Assembly (NCBI RefSeq): GCF_003473485.1 | Contig: NC_053049.1 | Span: 12,152,001-12,216,000 of the forward strand | Direction of reading: 5' to 3' | Source: Medicago truncatula | Taxonomy: Eukaryota > Streptophyta > Magnoliopsida > Fabales > Fabaceae | Length of the DNA: 64,000 bases | In this document: in pieces, positions 1 through 10,480 of the stretch | How the letters are laid out: each line of letters opens with the position of its first letter | Numbering within the stretch: position 1 is the first letter of the stretch | Position numbers and translations under genes: made by a program | Notes under the pieces: generated by a model | Database searches by the model: none | The model's input: only the letters and a program-made list of their open reading frames with translations | What the model was told of the DNA's origin: nothing

Positions 1-548
1 TACTTGTCGAACTCCGGGACTTTGAACTTTTTTGGAACATCCACCTTCGATACCAAGCAGAGGTCCTGGGTTTTGATGGAGTCTCCATTTCCCCTGTTGG
101 CCTTAATTTCCCGTCGGAGCTCTTTGGCAAGTTCTTCCATTCTCTCTTCCATAGTTCCGGTTGTGGTAATACTCCCGTGGTGTGCATTAGCATGGACAAA
201 TAGAGGCACCGCATTCACAATGGGCTCGGTAACAGTCGTTGCAGCTTGAGTCAAGGCAGTACTGACAGGAGTTAAGTTTGCCCCTGGGATTGGGCCATTG
301 TTGGTAGTACCAGAGGTCCCTGCCCCTGTATTAGCAGTATAGTACAGCGGAAGTCCGTAAGGATACCCGGATGGCATGATAGAGCGGGGATCAGTTGTTA
401 CGGTAGGAGTCACATTTGCAGCTGTAGAAACTACAGGAACTGGTTGTTCCTGAGCAGCCAACAGAGCAGTCATAGCATCATGAGCTTTGGCCAATTCCTC
501 CCTTAGAGATGCCAATTCGGTACGAAGCTGTGTGTTCTCTTCTTCCAT
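1..548 (-). CDS. gag: Ogre gag polyprotein, N-terminal part (runs off window)
   Basis: This is the start of the gag open frame of the Ogre element, the structural protein that forms the particle around the element RNA. The first ATG is at 548 and the frame is open for 182 codons to base 3. The frame is also open upstream to a stop near 630 (reading KVARAQRVYEPDRIDRTREY), so translation could start earlier or follow splicing. Residues 1-30 are a charged coiled-coil-like stretch (MEEENTQLRTELASLREEL). A Pro/Thr/Ala-rich linker follows, then a second charged helix (ERMEELAKELRREIK). The end carries VPKKFKVPEFDK, a motif typical of plant Ty3/gypsy Gag just before the capsid-like region. The 299 bases between ORF1 and this ATG show no other gene. 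Confidence 0.82.
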   Translation of the reverse strand, partial: MEEENTQLRTELASLREELAKAHDAMTALLAAQEQPVPVVSTAANVTPTVTTDPRSIMPSGYPYGLPLYYTANTGAGTSGTTNNGPIPGANLTPVSTALTQAATTVTEPIVNAVPLFVHANAHHGSITTTGTMEERMEELAKELRREIKANRGNGDSIKTQDLCLVSKVDVPKKFKVPEFDK

Positions 549-847
549 AGCCCTTTTCTTTCTTCTGTATTCTCTGGTTCGGTCAATTCTATCAGGTTCG
601 TAAACTCTCTGAGCACGAGCCACTTTTCACACTGCGGCAGAGAAACCAGGAGGTGGTAAGCACTTGGAAGCCTTTGTGACCGATGCATGATGCATATGAT
701 GCATGATATGCAAATGCAAATGCGAAAGACTTATTTTTTTCATCGAAGGATTTTTAAACAAATTAGAAATTTTGCAAATAATCAAAACTACATAGCATTT
801 TCAAAAGGAAGACTTTGAAATTTCAACAAGATAAACAAATGAAGCCC

Positions 848-2278
848 TCAAGCATAAGAAGTAGTCGGAAGATCATCGGACTCGGAATCTGAATCACAGT
901 ATCTATCAAAGAAGTCTCGTCGTCCTCGAGCTCTCTTGGAGTCCCTCATAAGCAGCTCGTCTTTCTCTTCCAATTCCCTCCGGACCTTAGCTAGTTCCTT
1001 CTTCAACATCAGGTTCTCATGAGTCTTCTGCTCATCTCTACCATCCAAAGTCATGATTAGATTCTCGGCTTGATTATACCGAACTTTCCACACTTGCTTC
1101 TCACGACTCTCCATAGCTAGATGCTCCTGATACATATCCTGAGTCGCGGGGAGTAGAGGTAGAGGCATAGATGGAGTAGACGAAGACACGTATCTCATAG
1201 CTGGATAAGGCATACCAATCTCCTCAGCTCGATCTATCACCCACTGAGTATAGGCCTCATGAGCAACACTGGATCTCACACCTAGATGCTTCACACTCTT
1301 CCTTCGAACCTTGGACCAAGCATCCATGAAAGCTTTCCTTTGTCCGGTAGGAGCATTCGCATAGAAGAAGAACTCTGGAGATGTAGCAAGATTGATGGGC
1401 TTCGACTTCATAGGGAAACCAAACTGTCTCATAGCAAGCTCGGGATTGTAGTTGATTCCTCCACGAGTACCAAGAAGAGGTACATTGAGAAAGTCTCCAC
1501 AACCCATGATAATTTCCTTGGCTTGAGCGGCGGGAGTGATCCAGACCACCTCATTAGGAGTGAGAGCCATAATCCGCTGAGAGTAGGACCAATTTTCCGA
1601 GTTATCATGGAAGGAACTCGGAAGGTGCGAAATAAACCACCTATACAAAAGAGATATGCAGCAAAGAATATACCCACGGCCCTTGAGAGTCCTGTCATGA
1701 ATGGCGTGGTAGGTATCCGCTAGCAAAGTAGGAGCCGGGTTCTTGGAATGGAAGATCTCGATAGCATTCATGTCCACGAAGTTGTCGAGGTTCGGAAAGA
1801 GAATGAGCCCGTAGATAAGCAAAGCAAGAATAGCCTCGAGCGTATCCTGACAAGTAGTACTGAGATTAGCTTGATCAAGAAGATACTTTGAAGTGAACCC
1901 CCGGATGTGAGACTTGGTAATAAGATGGTTGGAGACGTCGGAAGTCTTGAGGTAGAGATCCTTAGCAATAACCAGAGGAGTAAGAGAAGTCCCGGGACCG
2001 GTGAAAGGCGTCTTCTCGGCTATAGGTAAACCCACTAGATTGGAGTAAGCCTCGAGAGTAGGAACCAACTGGAAGTCCGGGAAGGTGAAGCAACGGAAGC
2101 TTGGATCATAAAATTGCACTAGAGTGTGCACTAGCTTCTCGTCCACATCGGTTCGGAGCAAAGTAAGCAATCCCCCATACCGGAGTCGGAACCCTGTTTG
2201 ACTCTTGACCTTGAGCGCCAACTCTCTTAAACTAACCAAATCCACTTCCTTGAACTTGTAGCACTTAGTCTTCTTCAT
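848..2278 (-). CDS. Ogre ORF1 protein (DUF7745 / plant-mobile-domain-like), unknown function
   Basis: This is a 476-aa intact frame just downstream of the leader, in the position of the extra ORF that defines Ogre elements. The N-terminal 350 residues resemble the plant mobile-domain-like region found in these ORFs (LRYGGLLTLLRTDVDEK, then FPDFQLVPTLEAYSNLVGLP). Residues about 375-450 form a strongly charged predicted coiled coil (LMLKKELAKVRRELEEKDEL). The tail is acidic (YCDSDSESDD). The start ATG at 2278 is the first in the frame and lies about 690 bases after the PBS. The function of Ogre ORF1 is not established, and I infer none. The absence of frameshifts suggests a recently active copy. 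Confidence 0.85.
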   Translation of the reverse strand: MKKTKCYKFKEVDLVSLRELALKVKSQTGFRLRYGGLLTLLRTDVDEKLVHTLVQFYDPSFRCFTFPDFQLVPTLEAYSNLVGLPIAEKTPFTGPGTSLTPLVIAKDLYLKTSDVSNHLITKSHIRGFTSKYLLDQANLSTTCQDTLEAILALLIYGLILFPNLDNFVDMNAIEIFHSKNPAPTLLADTYHAIHDRTLKGRGYILCCISLLYRWFISHLPSSFHDNSENWSYSQRIMALTPNEVVWITPAAQAKEIIMGCGDFLNVPLLGTRGGINYNPELAMRQFGFPMKSKPINLATSPEFFFYANAPTGQRKAFMDAWSKVRRKSVKHLGVRSSVAHEAYTQWVIDRAEEIGMPYPAMRYVSSSTPSMPLPLLPATQDMYQEHLAMESREKQVWKVRYNQAENLIMTLDGRDEQKTHENLMLKKELAKVRRELEEKDELLMRDSKRARGRRDFFDRYCDSDSESDDLPTTSYA

Positions 2279-2966
2279 ACCTGTGATTATTTACAAAAAT
2301 TTCCATTTGTTTAAACCCTTCGATGAATGCATGAAAAATGTTTATGCATGAATGCATGTATGCATGATTGTGTTGTTTAGTTACAATGTGGGTTGAGATT
2401 CAAAGTAACAAGGCCATGGATGGACACGGCGTCTGGTGAACTAAGGCTTTGGATAATAGTAACCAAGGTTCTAATCAAGTTCCCAAACTGCAACCTCTCT
2501 CACATATATCATGGTAGTACAGGACGACACCCGTTCCATGTTTATTTGTGAGAAGGTCTAGCTTGAGTGTAGTATCGCGTGACGACTAAAGTTTGAGACA
2601 ACACTCAATTTAGCCACCGCACTACGTCCTAAAAAGGCTAGGATGGGTTTGGTAACTACGGTTCATAGCTTCGTCGAACAATTGAAAGTGAAGTGCCTAA
2701 GCATGACAACACACGCCGACAATATCACCTTCAAAATGCCTCAGCTATGTGAGATTGATCGCATAATCCAATACACGAGGCAACCCCCGGATCGAATTGT
2801 CGATTATATCTCTACCTAATCATAAGTTCACTCAGCCCGGGTTAGGACTTTTGATATTCTCACCCCACACGTCAAATGAAGGTAAACAAGTATTCACATG
2901 TGTAAGCAATAAAATAAAGCATAAATATAAACTAAGGAAAACTAGGCGCGACCCGCTAAAAAAGTT
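2279..2966 (-). other. Ogre untranslated leader between PBS and ORF1
   Basis: These 688 bases lie between the primer-binding site and the ORF1 start. I see no gene here. The stretch should be the 5' untranslated leader of the genomic RNA, which in other elements carries packaging signals, but no specific signal can be recognised. Confidence 0.6.
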
Positions 2967-2984
2967 TCCCCAGTGAAGTCGCCA
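2967..2984 (-). other. Primer-binding site, tRNA-Arg type
   Basis: On the minus strand the sequence is TGGCGACTTCACTGGGGA. It starts with TGG, complementary to a CCA tRNA tail, and lies four bases inside the LTR end. It matches the tRNA-Arg-type primer site known from legume Ogre elements. First-strand DNA synthesis would start here. Confidence 0.85.
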
Positions 2985-4649
2985 TTTCTGTTATCATGGT
3001 TTTTGGGTGCCAAGCCATTAATTGGACTTGTACCTTTCGACCGTTGATATCTCTATTTTTTCTTGGGAAGGGCAAAATTGAGAAAAACCCTTAGATTCTA
3101 AGTTCGGGGGTCGGTTTTACTACGGGAAGGTGTTAGGCACCCGGAGTAACTATAGTCCTCTATAGGAGCCGTTTTCCTAAGTCTATATTCGCGCTTATTT
3201 TTGCTTACTTTTGAAAATGGGAGGTTTATTTAGTTAAGAATGGGGGGAGAGATTGTAAGACTTTGATTTTATTTCGGCTTGGATGAGTTTTGACTCATTG
3301 CCTACGTACCGTTTTACGGGATCAAAACCGGCGTAGTTCTTGCTAAAAAGACTTGTTTTTCTTTTGTTTTAATTGTTTGATTTCAAGTTTTGAAAAAAAG
3401 GTTTTGAAGAAGGAGATTGGGAGGCTTCATGAGCATTAGATTTTAGCAAAAGGTAAGGTTTGATTAGTGATTTCGAAAGAAAGTCTAAATGATTAAGATG
3501 AATTGAATTTTTCTTAAGAAAAAAGAAAGGAAAAAATGAAGTGTTGACTTCATACATATTATGAAAATTTTTGAAGTGAAGTTCAATTGTTTTTTTTTTT
3601 GAAAAAAGATGGATTTTCTCTAAGCGTTTAAACCTAAGCGCTCATCTAACCATACAATCCTATGCATACATCTAAGGTGAGTGTGTGCGTGTCGGTGCGT
3701 CATAGTGTCCATAGTCCATATTACAAAAATTGCCTAAATACATTCTATGGCCCCTTTGCCAAGCTACAAACCAATGATAACAAATTACATTACCAAATGA
3801 ATTAAAACTTGCAAAAAAAACAAATGCTAGGCTAAAAAGTGGAGGGAATGCTAAATGAGATGCATGAAACATGAGATGAAATGGTTAGTAACCATAAAGC
3901 ACAAAATAATAGGAAATATTCAAAAGGAAATGCATAAAAATGGCAAAGAAAAGGTAATAAAGTGGCAATAAACCTAAAAACTTTGATGTGATACCTAAAG
4001 GTGCTTGTAACCCATAATCATCACATCATGGCAATTTTGAAAGAAATTTTGTTTCAAGCCATGACATGAAATTAATGGAAACATATGCAAGCAAGGTATC
4101 ACACCAAATTCATAGAGAAATTTGACACTTTATTCCCTAAAACAAACACTTGTTGCTTGTAAAACAAGAAATCCATAAAATCATATTCAAAACAGCAAAA
4201 GAAACACATGTTCAGAGGCATATTCATCATAAGATATGGCATCATTTATTCATAACACATATCAAAGTATCAAGAACAAAAACATAGCAAAAAGTACATC
4301 AAAAGTGTAAAAACACATGGAAATTAGTTCATGCCATTTTAACATTTTTTACATGCAAGAAAACACCATAAAAATGCCAAAAATATACCAAGAAACAACT
4401 AGGATTTTTCAGGAATTTTTATAAAAAAAAAGGTAAGCAAGTAGCAGGTTCAGATAGCAAGAAAGGCGGTGCAAATAGCAAGAAATTAACAAAAAAACGT
4501 AAAAAGAAACAAGCCCAAACCAAAGCCCAATCCTACAAGGTCCGGAAGCATGGGATCCACACGATTGATCCAGGATTCAAAAACCCTAGATCAAACGGCC
4601 AGGAATCAAAGGGGAATGGACCGGATTGAACCGGTCCGGTTCGCTGGCC

Positions 4650-4657
4650 TATAAAAA
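4650..4657 (+). promoter_or_regulatory. Plus-strand (antisense) TATA box inside the Ogre LTR
   Basis: TATAAAAA is followed at the usual distance by about 110 bases of CT-rich sequence (CTTCCCTTTCTCTCTCT), which looks like a plant 5' untranslated leader. A possible splice donor (CCGGTGAGTTT) follows near 4790. This arrangement faces away from the element genes and could drive transcription out of the LTR into the flank. Confidence 0.45.
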
Positions 4658-5692
4658 TGGAAGGACACCGGTTTTTTCATTTCTCTACTTCCCTTTCTCT
4701 CTCTAAGTTCTTCCCTCTTCTCTCATCTCTCATCTCTCTCTAAACCCTCACCGGATTCTGGAAAAACACGGAAGATCTTCATCTTCCCCGGTGAGTTTTG
4801 CTCCTCCGGCGTGGTGGCCGGCCGCCCAAGGGTGGTGGCGCCGCCGCCGGAGTTGAACAAACTTCACCGTTTTCAAAAAAAACTTACATTTTCAGATATC
4901 CTTTTCCATCCTAAACACGAATATGACACTGGATTCTTCATGCAAGGCGTGAATCAACGTAGATCTACGTTTTTGTGTCACGGTTTTGAGAAAAAAAAAA
5001 ATTTAGGTTTTCAAAGAATTTTTAAAAGAAGCTTGTAACACCTCAAGATCTACATTGATTCCGTGTTGGCTATCTCTCTGGCACTCGTCCTTGCTTACAA
5101 CTTCTGGATTTCTATGGATCTATGTTTTTGCTTACGGTTATGATTTTTTTTATGATTCTGGAAATTTTTTTGGATCTTGTTTGCAGGTTTAACAGTGATT
5201 ATGCTTTTTAAAGAGAGAAAACTGAGTTTTACCTGAATTTTGGTTGAGATTCTTGAAGGAGAAAATCTTCGGAAAACTTGAACGTTCTTTGATTTTCTCT
5301 GAACCGAAAATAAATCGGTTTACTGGCTTGGTTTCTTCATCTTCTCCGGTTCTTTCTCTGATTATACGTTTGAACTTGCTTCTTTGATTTCTTTGCGAGA
5401 GGCTCCCCGTGATCAACGCTTGAGCTTGCTTTGATGCGAGCTCGCGTTTGGAATTGCAGGGAATCAATCAATTCAGTGATGAAGATTCATACGAATCTCT
5501 GAGAATTGATGCGAAAAACACTGAAACTTGATGAATTTGTGACTTTCTGGAAACGGTTAGGGTTTTGTGTTCTTCGTGTTCTTGATGAATCTGAGAAATT
5601 TTCTGTTTTGATCTAACTGATTGGAGAGAGAATCTGAAAATGTGTTTGTTGAGTTGGCGTCTAGTTAATGGCATTGAATCTTACACTTGGCT

Positions 5693-5701
5693 CTATTTAT
5701 A
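5693..5701 (-). promoter_or_regulatory. TATA box of the Ogre LTR promoter
   Basis: The minus strand reads GCTATAAATAGAGCC, a near-perfect plant TATA box. Element transcription would start about 30 bases downstream, near 5665, setting the U3/R boundary. Confidence 0.7.
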
Positions 5702-6512
5702 GCTGACATGTGTTGCCTTTGAACAAATGAGAAAGTGACACCTGGATTTGGAGAAGAAAATGGCACGGCTTGGACTAAAAATGAAATTGGACCTTTCTGC
5801 AAAATTGAAAAATTAAGGGACTAAACTGCAATTGACAAAAAGGACTGAAATGTAAAAAAGAAAATTCTGGACTGAAATGCAATTTTGGGACCTCACTTGA
5901 GGGACCAAAATGCAATTAAAAAAATAAAATTGAATAAAAAACGTAATTTGACCAAACGTAAAGCGAAACAAAACAAAAAATAAAATTGACAAAACGGACT
6001 AAAACGAACCAATGGCCTAAATGAGGTACTTCAAAGTAACCTCCCCATGCCAAAATTTCATGTGAAATGACCAAAATGCCCCTAGGATTAAAAATGACCT
6101 AAATAGAGCCAAAATGACTCGACACTGACTCAGATGCAAGTTTGAAATGAATTTAACAAGATTTACTGATGAAATGTTAAAAATCAATCTGAAAAGACTC
6201 AGAGACAGTCGCAAGGATGAAAATGGGTCCCACTGTAGGAAATGACCAAAATACCCTTCTGTACGACTTTTTGCAAATTTTGAAATAAACTGTAGAAAAA
6301 GCAATGTAATGATTCAGAGACACTTTTGAATGACTTACAAGACAAGTAAAGACATTTCGAAAGGTTTTATGCAAGAAAAACATAGGTAAAATTGTGATTG
6401 AAAAAACTGCGAGGCAGAGACAATTTGAACTGTGCAGTTGAAATTTGATAATTGACAAAGTTTGAAATGAAATTGGGCCCAGTATTTTTAGGTCCAAAAA
6501 CAGGGTATAACA

Positions 6513-6878
6513 ATTAATTCTCTAATTCAACTACCTAACCAAGACGAGGCTTTGAGAACCATTTTCTCCTCTTTTGAAAATTAAAACCCAAGAATATTCT
6601 CCCCCTAACCACAAATTCACAGAAGATTGCAACTTTATGCTTGATTTCTTAGATAGTGCCCTTCCTTCTTCGTCTCCTCTGTCTCCTAGGTTTCATGTAC
6701 TCTCTATGCTTCCTTAACCCATGTTCTTCCTTTGCTCCTCTCATTTTTTTCTCTTTCTATGTAACCCTAATTCTCTAATACTCTTTTCTATTTAGAGCCA
6801 CTATTTCAGCTTAGTTTTCTCACATAGTTCTTAGACATACTTGTTATCTGCACCCCTAGTCTAGTTACTGTTTTTTCT
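6513..6878. other. Short unannotated stretch between Ogre and Cassandra LTRs
   Basis: I see no gene or repeat structure here beyond T-rich runs. The stretch is simply the flank of the Ogre insertion. Confidence 0.5.
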
Positions 6879-7262
6879 GTAACGCCTCCGCTCGGTGTGC
6901 ATGTAACACCCGAGGCTGATGAGGGCGGGGAGTGGTCCGACTCCTGGCATGCTTCTAGGAAAAACTGAATCACATCGAAATGAGAAGATCCTGAGGCCGT
7001 ACAGGTATGAGACTGCATGGTTGAAGGCAAGCTTATAAGATTTGTTTGGTACTACCTATATCAATAAGATGCATCTTCTTTTCGGTAGCTCATTTCATAA
7101 GAACTTCACAGTTAAGCGTGCTTGACTTGGAGCAATTTTGGATGGGTGACCTACCGGGAAGTTTCCTCGTAAGCGTGCGAGTGAGGACAAAACACGCTGA
7201 AAAGACTCGTGTTGGTTTGTGGGGTCAGTCGACAATGCTGAAAGTCGTATGGGATGTTGCGT
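6879..7262 (+). mobile_element. Cassandra-type LTR carrying a 5S rRNA-like segment
   Basis: Bases about 7100-7170 follow the second half of plant 5S rRNA: AGTTAAGCGTGCTTG, then TTTTGGATGGGTGACC, then GGGAAGTTTCCTCG. They are embedded in flanks typical of Cassandra terminal-repeat miniature elements (GTGAGGACAAAACACGCTG and TTTGTGGGGTCAGTC). The 5S-like box is the RNA polymerase III promoter that defines Cassandra LTRs. Only one LTR copy is visible, so it is called a solo LTR. The TG start is uncertain because TGTAAC occurs twice, near 6879 and 6905. It is not a functional 5S rRNA gene, since the 5' half is not conserved. Confidence 0.75.
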
Positions 7263-8247
7263 TTTCTGTAACTACACAGCCATGCTGTTTACACCTCCCT
7301 CTGTCTAAACTAATAAAATGCTACATAGTTTTACCAATACACTATACATATAATCAATAATAAAAGAAAAATTATCATCAATACACTGAGATAAAATATT
7401 TTCAAAGTAGCAATTAAAGAGTAAGATAGCGACTCTTATCATATCCATCATCTGAAAGGTAAGTCGATGTGTGAGATAAAATATTTATTCTTAGAACATT
7501 TATTATGGAATCAAGTTGTCAAAACAAATTTTTGTTTGTCTTTTCACTAAGTCATGTTCTCTCGATCACTGTCATCATAAAATCTCAAAAAACAAAAAAT
7601 TATTTTATTTTGAAATTATTATGGAATCACTAATATTTTTTTTAATTTAGTTTATTTACCAAAATAAAAAATAAAAAATGTTTGTCTATACTATTTGGGT
7701 CATTGAGATTTTTTGAAAGTTTGATGATTTCAATTTCATATATGGATCGTTTTCAAGATTTTTATTTTCTTCATATATTTGACTTTCGCATAAAAAAAAA
7801 TCTCACATTCATGCATTAATAAGAAAATTAAAATTCATGCATTCTTCGGTTAAAAAAGTAAAGGTAAAAAAATAAAAAAAATATTCTTTATATCACATAT
7901 ATGTAGTTTTTAAAAATACTCTTTTATCCCAATCATAGGATTTTTACTTTACATAAGTCATTTATACATTTATGTCATTTTACTGATTATTAATAGAATA
8001 AACAATAAATGATTGTTATTTTATTTTAATTTTATATACAAACAAACCAAAAAAAGTTGAGTTGATAATATTTTGTTATATGTTTTGACAAGTAGATAAA
8101 TCGATGTACGAATAATTTTCATTAATATTTAAAAATTGTAATCAAAATTATACAAACAAACATAATAAAATACACACACGTTAACACAATAAAAAGAGCG
8201 GGCACACATGCACGGTAGAGCCCATCTTACTGCAAGTGGAAATATGA
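7263..8247. other. AT-rich intergenic DNA, nothing recognised
   Basis: This is about 1 kb of AT-rich sequence with no coding frame over 60 codons that looks genuine. No repeat structure was noticed. Confidence 0.5.
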
Positions 8248-9233
8248 GAAATGCTATTTTATACGAAAATTTCACAACGGAATTTCACGGACGCGTGAAT
8301 ACGTCCATTTTCCACGCGCTGCACTTCTGTTTATTTTTTTAATCAAAAAAAGAAAATTAGCTGGCTTTCGTTCTCCCCCAAACAAAACAAACATGTTCCT
8401 TCTCCCAGAATCCCAAAACTTCTTCCTTAACAAATTTGTGTAGAGGAACAACAAATGCCACAAACACGTCAGTAACAAATCTCCCAACCTTATTTTCATA
8501 TTTATTTTCATGCATCTCTTTCTTTCTTTGTTATTTAATTTTCATGCGGGTACTTTTTCCTGTTAAATTGTGGTGGTAGTTTGGTTGTTGCTTATTTACT
8601 GTGGTTGTTTGCTTATTGGAGCACTACACAACTCTTTTTTTTTTTTTTTTTTTAGTTTTGGGGTGGTTTGTTAATAATTAGTTATGAATCAATGGAAGCT
8701 GTGATGATAGGAAGAAACAGAGTTATGTGAGGATGAATCAGAGACCTGATTTACAAAGACACTACGAAGTGTATCAAGATGTAAATTAATTCTTGCTCTT
8801 CTCCTCTCTGCTTCACTATGATTCTTCAAAGCTTCGATACTTCTCCCAGGTGACACACCCTTTCTTTCTAATTTCACAGCTGCCTCCACAAGCTCTCCTT
8901 TTTCTCTATCCAAAACCAGTGAAGAAGATGAACCATATCCACTTCCATTTACACCTTGAAAACAACCATCATTAATTCTACTTGGGTTATTTCACACAAA
9001 TGAGAATGAATTCCAATCAAAGGTTTGAATCGCGGTAAGGAAAAACAATTGGGGCAAGAGTGGTGAAAGTGGGTTTTATTTCTATTATTAATGGCGAGTT
9101 ATCCAGATCTCCACAAATGCAAGCTACTTTTTTTTAAAAATTAAAAAAATCAGAGAGTGCAGCGCGTGCAAAATTGGTGTATTCACGCGTCTGTGAATTT
9201 TCGTTGTGAAGTTCCCGTACCAAATAGCACTCC
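8248..9233. mobile_element. Non-autonomous TIR element carrying a gene fragment (Pack-MULE-like)
   Basis: The ends form an inverted repeat of about 80 bp. The left arm (8248-8328) and the reverse complement of the right arm (9150-9233) share TTCACAACG, TTCACGGACGCGTGAATAC (with one mismatch in the right arm) and CACGCGCTGCAC. Between the arms lies part of a bHLH gene on the minus strand rather than a transposase. Long TIRs plus a captured host fragment are typical of Mutator-like Pack-MULEs. I found no clean 9-bp target duplication, so the exact ends and the superfamily remain inferred. Confidence 0.72.
8689..8991 (-). pseudogene. Captured fragment of a bHLH transcription factor gene
   Basis: The minus-strand frame from 8991 contains EALKNHSEAERRRARINLHL, followed by DTLRS. 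This is the basic region and first helix of the plant bHLH group that includes AtbHLH30/51/106/107, in which ALKNHSEAERRRRERIN is the usual form. The upstream stretch (GSGYGSSSSLVLDREKGE) also fits the N-terminus of such proteins. No in-frame ATG opens it, and similarity stops after the first helix at SVFVNQ. The loop and second helix are therefore gone and the fragment cannot make a dimerising factor. One arginine of the usual RRRRER is alanine. It lies inside the TIR element at 8248-9233, which explains its isolation. Confidence 0.72.
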
Positions 9234-9330
9234 TGTGGCCCGTCAATTTTTTTTTAAGGAATAAAGTCCGTCAAAATTAAATCATGATACGGATTTTTTG
9301 CAAAATCAATAGTGTAGTATAAAAGAAAGC

Positions 9331-9905
9331 TTCTGTCCAAGATGTGATACTAAGCTGGAAACAATAAACCATGCATTTATGAATTGCCCTTTTTCGAGAA
9401 AGGTTTGGTTTGGTTCCAACATCAACATAAAATTTCCAGAAAGTCCAGAATTTGAATTTCAAGACTGGCTTAGACAATTCATACAGACAACAGATGCAGC
9501 AACTATCATCTATGCCGCTTCAGTTATCTATAATTTGTGGTATGCTAGAAACAAGTTAATTTTCGAAGATTATAAAACCAACATAGAAGACATTCTAAAC
9601 TACATCAACAAAACAATTCACGAGTACCAAATATGCAATAAAATCAACAACATACCCAACATGATGCATAAATTGACTTCTACGCACAATCAGCAAACTC
9701 AGCATACAGTTCCGACAAGATGGAGGAAACCATAAAATAATTTGTACAAAATGAACACTGATGCAAACCTGTCTGAAGCGAACTCCTGGGGATTAAGCGC
9801 ACTCTGTCGAGATGGAGATGGGGAAGTCATTGCAGCGGCTACATGGAAGATGAAAGGACATAGAAGCATCGAAAGAACATTATTGATGAAAACTTTTGTT
9901 AAGTG
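9331..9905 (+). pseudogene. LINE 3' remnant: zinc-finger RVT and RNase H start
   Basis: The frame at 9331 reads FCPRCDTKLETINHAFMNC, the Cys/His signature of the zf-RVT domain of plant L1-type LINEs. NLWYARNKLIFED follows, and the frame stops at 9733. The RNase H start (KMNTDANLSEANSWG, CRDGDGEVIAAATWKMKG) follows in another frame. The endonuclease and reverse transcriptase are missing. It is a decayed, 5'-truncated insertion. Confidence 0.78.
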
Positions 9906-10480
9906 ATTTGATCTCTTATTATTTCTGAAACTTAACAAAACTATTTTTCTTATCTCTATGCGTGATACTTTTATTGCTTGGATGCCATAAACTGATTTAT
10001 GATTCGTATTGTATAATGGAAGTTGAATTCATGAACTCTCTGAGATAAACAATTTTTGCCTCTGCAATCTAGGAGGATATGAAAAACCTTGAAATCAATT
10101 GAGAACTCTTGTACTTTCATGCGTAATTTTAATCTTCAATTCATTATCGAAGCATAGGTTATTTTAGAATTAACGACTCCGTCACAAAGGAATTAGGGCC
10201 ATACTATTTTAGGAATTAAAGAGATTTAATAGTCATAGTAATTAGTTTGATAACTTAAGATAGTCATCTAGTTAAACTCATTTCCCCACAACTAGATCAA
10301 ATCAATCTTATTTTGCTTAATTTTCATAATTGCTATCCAACAAATCTACTAACTTTTTGTTTAGTTATGTTAAAAATATTATTCAAGAGTATAACACGAT
10401 CCTCGAGTTTGATACTCGGTCTTACCATTTTAATTTTACTAATTGCACGATTTCACACACTTAAAAAATAACTATTAAAA
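9906..10480. other. Unannotated AT-rich stretch
   Basis: I recognise no gene. It may include the LINE 3' flank. Confidence 0.4.

Larger units (their letters stand above)
1..6512 (-). mobile_element. Ogre-like Ty3/gypsy retrotransposon, 5' portion
   Basis: Read on the minus strand the order is LTR (6512-2989), PBS (2984-2967), leader, an extra ORF before gag (2278-848) and the gag start (548-1), running off the window edge. An ORF upstream of gag, a multi-kilobase LTR and a PBS matching tRNA-Arg are hallmarks of the Ogre group of the Tat lineage, which is abundant in legumes. The pol genes and second LTR lie outside the window, so the target duplication cannot be checked. ORF1 and the visible gag have no internal stops, so the copy may be fairly young. 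Confidence 0.9.
2989..6512 (-). mobile_element. Ogre 5' LTR, 3524 bp
   Basis: The LTR is bounded by a perfect 6-bp terminal inverted repeat: TGTTAT at 2989 and ATAACA ending at 6512. The element-sense start (TGTTATACCCTGTTTTTGG) is typical of legume Ogre LTRs. It is full length for the group, where LTRs reach 3-5 kb. A TATA box for element transcription lies at 5693-5701 on the minus strand. Unexpectedly, a second TATA box followed by a CT-rich leader faces the other way at 4650. Several small frames inside the LTR (for example minus 5674-5468 and plus 4811-5038) show no family similarity and are not called as genes. Confidence 0.88.

Noticed and set aside
4811..5038. Plus-strand 75-codon frame inside the Ogre LTR
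   Set aside because: No family similarity. Its low-complexity, chance-like composition suggests it follows the antisense leader only by accident.
5189..5674. Minus-strand frames of 68 and 92 codons downstream of the LTR TATA box
   Set aside because: They lie in the transcribed LTR leader but show no recognisable domain, and leader frames of this size arise by chance.
7100..7170. Possible 5S rRNA gene
   Set aside because: Only the second half resembles 5S, with Cassandra LTR flanks. It is a retroelement promoter.
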